40,454 bases of DNA from JAULZV01 sp964401885. GTDB taxonomy: Bacteria > Patescibacteriota > Minisyncoccia > Phycocordibacterales > JAACPR01. The notes below the pieces were generated by a model. It was not told where the DNA came from. It saw only the letters and a program-made list of their open reading frames with translations, and made no database searches. Both the position numbers and the translations under genes were made by a program. This document shows positions 31,613 to 38,816 of this stretch, in pieces; the first letter of the stretch is position 1, and every line of letters begins with the position of its first letter. The DNA is taken from contig CAYOAC010000004.1 of assembly GCA_964401885.1 (NCBI GenBank), forward strand, positions 1 to 40,454, given 5' to 3'.

Positions 31613-31635
31613 AATTAAATATGCCACTTTAGCTC
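31601..31635 (+). repeat. 35-bp direct repeat at tRNA 5' end, copy 2
   Basis: Second copy of 31429-31463, running into the functional tRNA. Confidence 0.95.
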
Positions 31636-31698
31636 AGTTGGTAGAGCAGCCGTTTTGTAAACGGCAGGTCGTCAGTTCAAATCTGACAAGTGGCTCCA
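31623..31698 (+). tRNA. tRNA-Thr (anticodon UGU), CCA encoded
   Basis: Complete cloverleaf of 76 nt: acceptor GCCACTT / AAGTGGC, D-arm GCTC/GAGC, anticodon arm GCCGT / ACGGC with loop TTTGTAA (anticodon TGT, decoding ACA), T-arm GTCAG / CTGAC with TTCAAAT loop, discriminator T and an encoded CCA. Two truncated copies of its 5' part lie upstream. Confidence 0.97.
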
Positions 31699-31722
31699 AA
31701 TAGAATCTTTAATTTTATCTGA

Positions 31723-31728
31723 TATAAT
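31723..31728 (+). promoter_or_regulatory. -10 box of the lycopene-cyclase-like gene
   Basis: TATAAT ending 6 nt before the ATG at 31735, preceded by TGA; leaderless geometry. Confidence 0.65.
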
Positions 31729-31734
31729 TTTTGT

Positions 31735-32505
31735 ATGAGTAAAAAAGTATTGTATTGTTTGATTCTTTATCCTATTTTGGCGAGCATTATTTCTTTCTCG
31801 TTTAATATAAGTGCCTTCAATTCAGTCTTATTGTTTCTTTTTGTACCTTCTCTTTTTTTGACAATATTAAATTATAAGTCTTCAATAAAGGCATTAATCT
31901 TTTCTTTTGTAGCACCTGTTCCTGCAATTATCTTCTTTGATTATATCGCACACATTAACGGACAGTGGTTAATTCCTGAATCGATCATTAATTATAGATT
32001 TTTAGGTATTGTTACTATTGAAGTTGTTTTGTGGATGTTTCTGATGTCATATTTTATCGTGATGTTTTATGAATATTTCTTAGATAAAAAAGATAATTCC
32101 AAAATATGGAATTCTAAGATGACAAAATTAACATCTTTTTTCTTTTCCGTTTTCTTTATTTTTTTAGTTGTTTATTTTTTAAAACCTAGTTTACTATTAT
32201 TCTCATATGCTTATTTGTGGATAGGGGTTATTTTTTTGATAATACCTTTAATGATTGAATTGTTTAGAAAACCTCATCTCGCTAATAAATATTTTTATTT
32301 ATTAGTATTTTTCTTTTACTATACTATTTTTTATGAAATATCTGCTTTAAAATTAGGGTGGTGGAGTTTTCCTGCTAAGGATTTTATCGGTTGGGTTACT
32401 ATATATGGAATCACTTTTCCATTAGAAGAATTTTTCTTTTGGCTCGTTTTAGCAGGAGTTTCATGCATATCTTACTATGAGTTTTTTGATGACGATGAAA
32501 AATAA
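31735..32505 (+). CDS. Lycopene cyclase-domain (CrtYcd-like) membrane protein
   Basis: The 256-aa protein has about seven membrane helices in two related halves. Each half has a Trp-Pro turn then a helix: NGQWLIPESIINYRFLGIVT and GWWSFPAKDFIGWVTIYGIT, the second ending FPLEEFFFWLVLAG, which matches the P-x-E-E motif of heterodimeric lycopene cyclases (CrtYc/CrtYd). In the first half the equivalent position reads TIEVVLWM, so the motif is degraded. The family cyclises lycopene ends; no other carotenoid gene is in the window, so the substrate is uncertain. It follows the tRNA-Thr with its own -10 box. Confidence 0.7.
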   Translation: MSKKVLYCLILYPILASIISFSFNISAFNSVLLFLFVPSLFLTILNYKSSIKALIFSFVAPVPAIIFFDYIAHINGQWLIPESIINYRFLGIVTIEVVLWMFLMSYFIVMFYEYFLDKKDNSKIWNSKMTKLTSFFFSVFFIFLVVYFLKPSLLLFSYAYLWIGVIFLIIPLMIELFRKPHLANKYFYLLVFFFYYTIFYEISALKLGWWSFPAKDFIGWVTIYGITFPLEEFFFWLVLAGVSCISYYEFFDDDEK

Positions 32506-32576
32506 CATGTATACTAAATTTTAGTTTCAGCAAATTTATGCACCATTTCAATCATTGATTCCCTTCAGTTTTATGG

Positions 32577-32582
32577 TATTCT
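32577..32582 (+). promoter_or_regulatory. -10 box of the family 2 glycosyltransferase gene
   Basis: TGG-TATTCT ending 9 nt before the ATG at 32592. Confidence 0.45.
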
Positions 32583-32591
32583 CTAATATAC

Positions 32592-34130
32592 ATGGAAACA
32601 GACAAATACTACTTAAAAGTAGCCCACGCACGTGATTTACAAGGTAAAGACAGAATCATTTTTAGATTTTTTGAAATGATACCAGGTCTATTAACATGGG
32701 GTACATTTGCCCTAATAATTCTTCTCTCGATTTTTAAACCAGTTTGGGCTGCAATTTTTATTATTGCTTTTGATTTGTATTGGTTACTAAAAACGGTTCA
32801 TCTTTCGGTTCATCATTATCACAATTGGAAAAGACTTAAGCACAATATGACTGTTGACTGGCAAGAAATGCTTAAAGATGTAAAACATGAACATTATTAT
32901 CACATGATAATTCTTCCATACTACACAGAAAGTCTTGAAGTAATTGAAGAAAGTATTAAGTCTCTTTTGAATTCAAAATACGATAAGAAAAAAATGATGA
33001 TTGTGATGGCTTGTGAAGATCGAGCGGGAGCAGAAGCTTATCAATATTCCAAAATAATGGAACAAAAATATGCCAATGAATTTGGTTATTTTGAAATTGC
33101 TGTTCATCCAGCTGGTCTTGTAGGAGAAATAAAAGGTAAGGGTCCAAATATAAGTTGGGCAGCAGAACACGCAAAGGTAAATATTTTAGATAAATATTCA
33201 GTTCCTTATGAAGATGTAATTGTTTCGGCTTTTGATATCGATACTGTAGTCGGAGAACATTATTTTGGATGTTTAACATGGAATTTTGCTACACATGAAA
33301 ATCCATATAATGTTTCATTTCAACCAATTCCTCTATATAACAATAATGTTTGGCAAGCACCAGCACTTTCTCGAGTTGCAGCTATGACAAGTACATTCTG
33401 GCAAATGATTCAACAAGAAAGGCCAGAGAAGCTTGTAACGTTCTCTTCTCATTCACTAGCATTTAAATCTCTTTATGAAGTTGGATATTGGCAAAAAAAT
33501 ATGGTTTCTGATGATTCAAGAATTTTCTTCAATTTATTCCTTTTAAAAGATGGAGATTATAATGCTGTCCCACTTTCTTACCCAGTTTCTATGGATGCCA
33601 ATCTTGCATCAAGTTGGACTCAAACGGTTAAGAATATTTACAAGCAACACCTTAGATGGATGTGGGGGGTTGAAAATATTCCGTACCTTTTGTTTGGGTG
33701 TATGAAAAATAAGAAGATTCCTTTTAAGAAAAAATTCGAACATATATTCGTTCAAATTGAAGGATTCTGGTCCCTCGCCACAAATCCAATTATGATTCTT
33801 GTTCTAGGTTGGTTACCAATTTGGCTGGGGGGTCCAGAATTTAGAGATAGTGTTTTATCTTATAATCTTCCTCACATCACTCAAATATTAATGACTATAG
33901 CAACTTCAGGTCTCCTTCTTTCGGTTATTATCGCGGCCAGCCTTTTGCCTAAAAGACCAAAACATCTGGAAGGTAAAAAGAGTATTTGGATTCCATTAAC
34001 ATTGCAATGGTTATTTGTTCCGCTTACAATTATTGTATTCGGTTCTCTTCCAGGTATTGATGCCCAAACAAGACTCATGACAGGAAGATATATCGGAGCT
34101 TTCTGGGTAACTCCAAAACATAGAAAATAA
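32592..34130 (+). CDS. Membrane glycosyltransferase, family 2 (processive type)
   Basis: The 512-aa protein has two N-terminal membrane helices (about 32-66), a GT2 catalytic domain (MIILPYYTESLEVIEESIKS, then IVSAFDIDTV with a DxD, and VSDDSRIFFNLFL), the acceptor motif QHLRW in YKQHLRWMWGVENI, and about four C-terminal helices. The D, DxD, D, QxxRW set is that of processive synthases such as cellulose or hyaluronan synthases, suggesting an extracellular glycan or glycolipid. Product unknown. It is followed after 1 bp by a PEGA-type protein gene. Confidence 0.85.
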   Translation: METDKYYLKVAHARDLQGKDRIIFRFFEMIPGLLTWGTFALIILLSIFKPVWAAIFIIAFDLYWLLKTVHLSVHHYHNWKRLKHNMTVDWQEMLKDVKHEHYYHMIILPYYTESLEVIEESIKSLLNSKYDKKKMMIVMACEDRAGAEAYQYSKIMEQKYANEFGYFEIAVHPAGLVGEIKGKGPNISWAAEHAKVNILDKYSVPYEDVIVSAFDIDTVVGEHYFGCLTWNFATHENPYNVSFQPIPLYNNNVWQAPALSRVAAMTSTFWQMIQQERPEKLVTFSSHSLAFKSLYEVGYWQKNMVSDDSRIFFNLFLLKDGDYNAVPLSYPVSMDANLASSWTQTVKNIYKQHLRWMWGVENIPYLLFGCMKNKKIPFKKKFEHIFVQIEGFWSLATNPIMILVLGWLPIWLGGPEFRDSVLSYNLPHITQILMTIATSGLLLSVIIAASLLPKRPKHLEGKKSIWIPLTLQWLFVPLTIIVFGSLPGIDAQTRLMTGRYIGAFWVTPKHRK

Positions 34131-34131
34131 T

Positions 34132-35118
34132 ATGAAACCACTTACAAAAAAACAAAGATCTCTATCATTAATTATTTTAGGTATTGTATTCATTTCAGTT
34201 GCTCCGATCATAGTTCTTTATTCTTTGGGTTATACATTAGATAAAGATTTTTCTTTTCAAAAAACAGGAGGAATTTTTATTCATTCTACAATTTCTAATT
34301 CCGCAGTTAATATTGATGGTAAATTTTTTAAGACAAACGGAATTTTTATTAGAAATACTTTAATTCAAGATTTGGTTCCAAATAAAAATTATAAAATTGA
34401 AGTTCAAAAAGAAGGTTATCAAAGTTGGATAAAAAATATCTATGTTTATCCTTCAATAGTATCTGAAGGTTCTGTAATGATGATGCCGGAAAAATTTGAA
34501 ATTAGAGAAATTTTTAAATACATTGATAATAACGGTCTAGCAACTTCTACACCTTTAATTAAGACTCAAATAAAACCAACTAATTCAGAATTTATTTCTG
34601 TGACAAACTTATTTGCTTCAAGTACAAAAAAAGTTGAAAAAACATTAGTTACATCAACAACAACACCATCAAATGTAGTAAAACAAAAAACAAAGATAGA
34701 ACTATTCTTTGAATCATTGAGTATTTCAAATCATGAAAAGTTAAACAATCTTATTGTTAATGGGGAAGAAGTTTCTTGGATAGAAAATGGAGATATAAAT
34801 TTATATTGGATGGATGATATGACATCTAGCCCTTATTACTATTGTGGCGGAGAAGAAAGAACTTGTATAAATAAAATTATTTTAGATTGGGGAGATGAAA
34901 TTAAAAAGTTTGATTATTTACCAGGAAGAAATGACGTTTGGATAGTTCTAACTAATAATGGAATTTATGCTGTTGAAGTTGATGGGTGGACACAAAGAAA
35001 TATTCAGACTATTTATCTAGGTTCAAATTTAGATTTCCGTCTTACACAAAATGATACTTTACTTATCAAAGAAGGTGTAAAATTCTTTGAGATAAATCTA
35101 TGGATTTTTAATCCATAA
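34132..35118 (+). CDS. Membrane-anchored PEGA-like protein
   Basis: The 328-aa protein has an N-terminal transmembrane anchor (SLSLIILGIVFISVAPIIVL) and a PEGA-like beta domain at about 45-120 (GGIFIHSTISNSAVNIDGKF, NKNYKIEVQKEGYQSWIKNI). The rest is a Ser/Thr-rich linker and a beta-rich C-terminal part (about 190-328, with WDDDMT-like and CGGEERTC segments) that may form an incomplete propeller. PEGA domains are usually surface or envelope modules. Coupled to the upstream glycosyltransferase (1-bp gap), so a role in surface glycan handling is plausible but unproven. Confidence 0.7.
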   Translation: MKPLTKKQRSLSLIILGIVFISVAPIIVLYSLGYTLDKDFSFQKTGGIFIHSTISNSAVNIDGKFFKTNGIFIRNTLIQDLVPNKNYKIEVQKEGYQSWIKNIYVYPSIVSEGSVMMMPEKFEIREIFKYIDNNGLATSTPLIKTQIKPTNSEFISVTNLFASSTKKVEKTLVTSTTTPSNVVKQKTKIELFFESLSISNHEKLNNLIVNGEEVSWIENGDINLYWMDDMTSSPYYYCGGEERTCINKIILDWGDEIKKFDYLPGRNDVWIVLTNNGIYAVEVDGWTQRNIQTIYLGSNLDFRLTQNDTLLIKEGVKFFEINLWIFNP

Positions 35119-35164
35119 AAATTTAACCACAATATTTTGAACAGAATAAAACTCAATAACAAAT

Positions 35165-35893
35165 ATGAATAATAATATCGAAAAAGGTCACATACATCCA
35201 AACACCGCCATGATTGAAAGTATCGCTAATATTTTTAAAAGTATGGGTTTTGATGTGGTTGATGGTCCCGAATTGGAGGATGAATGGCATAATTTCGATG
35301 CTTTAAATGTTCCAAAGGATCATTCTTCAAGAGACATGCAGGATACTTTTTGGCTTAAAAATGGAAAACTTTTAAGAACTCATACTTCAAGTGTTCAAAT
35401 TAGATTTATGGAAAAACATAAACCTCCTTTTGCTATTGCAGTTCCAGGAAAAGTTTTTAGAAACGAAGCAACAGATAGAACACATGAAGCACAATTTTTT
35501 CAATTCGAAGCCCTCGTTGTTGGGAAGGATATTACTGTTGCTAATTTAAAATATTATCTTGATACTTTTTTAAAAAATATTTTCGGAGAGGATACCGTTA
35601 TGAGACTGCGACCAAGTTTTTTCCCTTTTGTGGAGCCTGGTTTTGAAGTAGATATGCAATGTGGTGTATGCGAAGGTGCTGGGTGTTCAACATGTAAACA
35701 TGCTGGTTGGATTGAAATTCTTGGTGCGGGACTAGTTCATCCTAATGTATTAAATTCTGTGGGTATTGATAGTCGAGAATGGTCAGGCTTTGCTTTTGGT
35801 GTAGGACTTGATCGATTGGTAATGATGAAATCCAAGCTTGATGATATTAGAAATCTTTATACTGGAGATTTACGAGTAATAAAACAATTTTAA
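35165..35893 (+). CDS. pheS: Phenylalanine-tRNA ligase alpha subunit (short form)
   Basis: PheS carries the class II catalytic core that forms Phe-tRNA. The 242-aa product has motif 2 (VFRNEATDRTHEAQFFQFEA), motif 3 (GFAFGVGLDRLVMMK) and MRLRPSFFPFVEPGFEVDMQ, with a CxxC/CxxC knuckle (CGVCEGAGCSTCKHAGW) as in many bacteria. It begins near HPNTAMIESIANIF and lacks the roughly 80-100-residue N-terminal coiled coil that grips tRNA in larger PheS proteins. pheT follows 2 bp later. Start context acaaatATG, no Shine-Dalgarno. Confidence 0.95.
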   Translation: MNNNIEKGHIHPNTAMIESIANIFKSMGFDVVDGPELEDEWHNFDALNVPKDHSSRDMQDTFWLKNGKLLRTHTSSVQIRFMEKHKPPFAIAVPGKVFRNEATDRTHEAQFFQFEALVVGKDITVANLKYYLDTFLKNIFGEDTVMRLRPSFFPFVEPGFEVDMQCGVCEGAGCSTCKHAGWIEILGAGLVHPNVLNSVGIDSREWSGFAFGVGLDRLVMMKSKLDDIRNLYTGDLRVIKQF

Positions 35894-35895
35894 AT

Positions 35896-38226
35896 ATGAA
35901 AATTTCTTATAATTGGTTGCAAGAATATTTTGAAAAACCATTACCTAATCCAAAAGATTTAGCGGATCTTTTGAATATTCGATCATTTGAAGTTGAAGAA
36001 ATAGAAGAAAAAGATGGTGATAGTATTTTGGAAATTAAAATTACTCCCAATAGAGCTCCTGATTGTTTGAGTCATGATGGAATTGCTCGAGAAGTTTCTG
36101 TTCATACCGGACTTCCTTTAATTAGAAAAGAAATATTGGGCATAAAGCCAAATTTTAAAACTAATCTTAAAACTTCTATCGAAGATGAAACTGCAATTAG
36201 ACACATGTGTCGAGAGATAAAAAATGTGAAACTAAACGAATCTCCACTTGAGTTAAAATTAAAACTTGAAGCAATTGGTCAGAGACCAATTAATGTAATT
36301 GTTGATATTACAAATTTGGTTATGAACGAGACAGGGCAGCCATTGCATGCATTCGATGCAGATAAGATTTCGGGAAGTATTATAAAGATAGCGAAACCAA
36401 CAGACTTGAGTATTGTAACCCTTGGTGACAAGGAAGTTGTTTTAACTACTGATGATATTACATTGCAGGATGCAGAGAATAATCTTGATATTGCAGGAAT
36501 AAAAGGAGGGAAAAAAGCCGAAGTGAATTCTGAAACAAAAAACATTATTCTCGAGTCTGCGAACTTTTTTGCAGTAAAAGTAAGGAAAGCTTCAAAGCGA
36601 ACCGGGATTCAGACAGATTCATCGAAGCGGTTTGAGAATGGTATTTCTCCTGAACTTGCTCAAAAGGGTATCGAGCTTGTGAGTCATTATATTAAAATGT
36701 ATGCCTCAGGTGAAGGTACTCAGTTTTCCGATATCGTGGATGTGTATCCGCGCCCACAAAATAGAAAATATGTTGTCGGTTTAAATTTCAAAAATATTGA
36801 AAAAAAATTAGGAATTAAAATTTCTGATGAAAAAATAAAAGAAAGTTTAACTAAATTGGGAATTGAATTTTCACAAATTAATTCTAGAGAAGAAATTACA
36901 AAAAATATACAAGGAACAATTGGTAAAAAATATGTTTATGGAGCAAGTGTTCTTTTTGATGCTCCAAATGTTTTTGATTGTTCATCACTAAGTTCTTATT
37001 TGTATTCTGTGGCCGGGATCTCAATACCAAGAGTTTCTATTGATCAATTTGTCTACTTTACTTCAATAGATAAAAAAGATGCACAACCTGGAGATTTGGT
37101 TTTTGCTAACACAGGAAAAGTCGTGCATGGTATTCATTTTGAAACAAAAGAATTTTTACCTGGAACAAAGGTAGAGAACGGTGTTGATCATGTTGGTATT
37201 TATATGGGGGACAATAAAGTTATTCATGCTAATTCTAGAACAGGAAATGTTGTGATTGAAGATTTAGAAAACAATGAATCTTTCAAAGACATTCGAGGTT
37301 TCGGTAAAATATTAGACATTGATGAACCAAAATATCTTTTACAAATTCCTTATGAAAGGTTAGATCTTAAAACAGAAATAGACATAATAGAAGAAGTTGG
37401 ACGTGTATATGGTTACGAAAATATTATTTCTGTTCCTGCAAATATATCCAATAGACTAGAAGAAATTAATGAATATGAAAAAATAACTACTTTAAAAAGT
37501 CATTTAATAGATTTGGGATTTGATGAAGTTATAACTTATGCTTTTCAAAATAAGGGTGATATTGCTGTAACAAAACCACTTGCAAATGATAAAGGGTATT
37601 TGAGGACAAATCTTGCGAAAGGTCTTAGCGATGCATTAGAGCTGAATTTTAAAAATAAGGATTTGTTTGCAATTGATGTTGTAAAAATATTTGAAATCGG
37701 GCACATCTTTACAAACGATGAAGAAAAGATAATTCTCGGCTTGGGAGTTAAAAGCGGTAACAAAAAACAAAAAACAAAAAACATTTTAGAAGAAACCATA
37801 AAGTATCTTTCTGAAAAATTAGAGGTTGAATTAAATATTGAAATCAAAGATCAACAAGAAATAATAGAAATAGATTTAACACCTGTTTTTGCTTTGATGA
37901 AAAAAACTTACAATAGTTTGTATTCACTTACCACAAAACCTTATGAACCGTTTTCACTTTATCCATTCATGTCTAGAGATATTGCAGTCTGGTCTTCTAA
38001 TGCAAAAACAAAAGCAGATATAGAAAAAATAATTATTGAAAAAGGAACAAAATTATTAATGAGATATGATCTGTTCGATGAATTTAGTAAAGAGGGAAAA
38101 ACTTCTTATGCCTATCGTCTTGTTTTTCAATCATATGAAAAGACTTTAACTGACGAAGAAATAAATCCTATTATGGAAAATATATATAATACCCTAAAGA
38201 TGGATTCAGATTTTGAAATTAGATAA
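35896..38226 (+). CDS. pheT: Phenylalanine-tRNA ligase beta subunit with inserted NlpC/P60 domain
   Basis: The 776-aa product has PheT domains in order: B1 start (MKISYNWLQEYFEKPL), EIKITPNRAPDCLSHDGIAR, B3/B4 editing region (about 110-280), B5 (about 290-510), core, and the C-terminal FDX-ACB anticodon domain (about 690-776, PFSLYPFMSRDIAVW). The N-terminal EMAP-like tRNA-binding domain is missing. Inside B5, between LTKLGIEF and LLQIPYERLDLKTEIDIIEE, residues about 328-478 form an NlpC/P60 cysteine-peptidase domain: FDCSSLSSYLY (C362), PGDLVFANTG, DHVGIYMGD (H432) and VIHANS (H444). The frame is continuous with no stops or shifts. The role of the insert is unknown. Confidence 0.93.
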   Translation: MKISYNWLQEYFEKPLPNPKDLADLLNIRSFEVEEIEEKDGDSILEIKITPNRAPDCLSHDGIAREVSVHTGLPLIRKEILGIKPNFKTNLKTSIEDETAIRHMCREIKNVKLNESPLELKLKLEAIGQRPINVIVDITNLVMNETGQPLHAFDADKISGSIIKIAKPTDLSIVTLGDKEVVLTTDDITLQDAENNLDIAGIKGGKKAEVNSETKNIILESANFFAVKVRKASKRTGIQTDSSKRFENGISPELAQKGIELVSHYIKMYASGEGTQFSDIVDVYPRPQNRKYVVGLNFKNIEKKLGIKISDEKIKESLTKLGIEFSQINSREEITKNIQGTIGKKYVYGASVLFDAPNVFDCSSLSSYLYSVAGISIPRVSIDQFVYFTSIDKKDAQPGDLVFANTGKVVHGIHFETKEFLPGTKVENGVDHVGIYMGDNKVIHANSRTGNVVIEDLENNESFKDIRGFGKILDIDEPKYLLQIPYERLDLKTEIDIIEEVGRVYGYENIISVPANISNRLEEINEYEKITTLKSHLIDLGFDEVITYAFQNKGDIAVTKPLANDKGYLRTNLAKGLSDALELNFKNKDLFAIDVVKIFEIGHIFTNDEEKIILGLGVKSGNKKQKTKNILEETIKYLSEKLEVELNIEIKDQQEIIEIDLTPVFALMKKTYNSLYSLTTKPYEPFSLYPFMSRDIAVWSSNAKTKADIEKIIIEKGTKLLMRYDLFDEFSKEGKTSYAYRLVFQSYEKTLTDEEINPIMENIYNTLKMDSDFEIR

Positions 38227-38227
38227 T

Positions 38228-38770
38228 ATGCAATTAAACATTCCATTTTTTTCTCAATTAGACGAAACGGTCCCAGAAGAATTAAGGAGATCTGTTTGTG
38301 CAATTGCGTGTATCAAAATGATTTTTGATTATAAAAAAGAAAACATTGAATTTTTGAGAATTCTTAAAGAAGCAGAATGGATTGGACAAAAGGATAAGGC
38401 AGGTTGGACTCACGAAGTTCTTGTGCGTCTCTTAAGGAATTATAATATTCTTGCATATCGACAAGAATTTATCGCACATAATATTGATTTGGGTAATCAG
38501 TTGGCAAGTGTTGCTGATCATACAAATGAATTTGTTGAAAAGGGTATACAAAAAATTAAAACAAGTATTGATAATCAAAATCCCGTAATGGTTTCTGTAA
38601 GAGCGGGTTTTAGTGAAAATAAGGAGGACCATATGGTTTTGGTTATTGGATATCAAGAAAATACTTTGATTGTTTTTGACCCTATATTATCCGAAGATCA
38701 AAATCCAAAGGTTGTAAATATCGATATTTTTAGGGATTTTTGGAAAAAATTAGCCATTTTTGTAGAGTAA
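38228..38770 (+). CDS. C39-like (papain-fold) peptidase
   Basis: The 180-aa product begins IPFFSQLDETVPEELRRSVC and contains AIACIKMIFDY, with the expected nucleophile Cys at C24; later DHMVLVIGYQEN supplies His (H135) and VFDP supplies Asp (D151). This is the Cys-His-Asp order of the C39 peptidase-like family. There is no signal peptide or membrane helix, so it appears cytoplasmic. It starts 1 bp after pheT, in a coupled TAATATG junction. Proximity to the NlpC/P60 insert in PheT suggests the two peptidase-like modules may be related in function. Substrate unknown. Confidence 0.7.
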   Translation: MQLNIPFFSQLDETVPEELRRSVCAIACIKMIFDYKKENIEFLRILKEAEWIGQKDKAGWTHEVLVRLLRNYNILAYRQEFIAHNIDLGNQLASVADHTNEFVEKGIQKIKTSIDNQNPVMVSVRAGFSENKEDHMVLVIGYQENTLIVFDPILSEDQNPKVVNIDIFRDFWKKLAIFVE

Positions 38771-38777
38771 ATTTGGG

Positions 38778-38806
38778 GTGACATCAAGGACCTGTTTTGT
38801 TATAAT
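38778..38806 (+). promoter_or_regulatory. gyrB promoter
   Basis: GTGACA (38778-38783), 17-bp spacer, TATAAT (38801-38806), ending 10 nt before the ATG at 38817. It is among the closest to consensus in the window. Confidence 0.7.
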
Positions 38807-38816
38807 AAACCAACTT

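Noticed and set aside
33881..34141. Minus-strand ORFs over the family 2 glycosyltransferase gene (also 32956-33279)
   Set aside because: Shadows of a well-supported gene; compositions are not protein-like and no starts or promoters fit.
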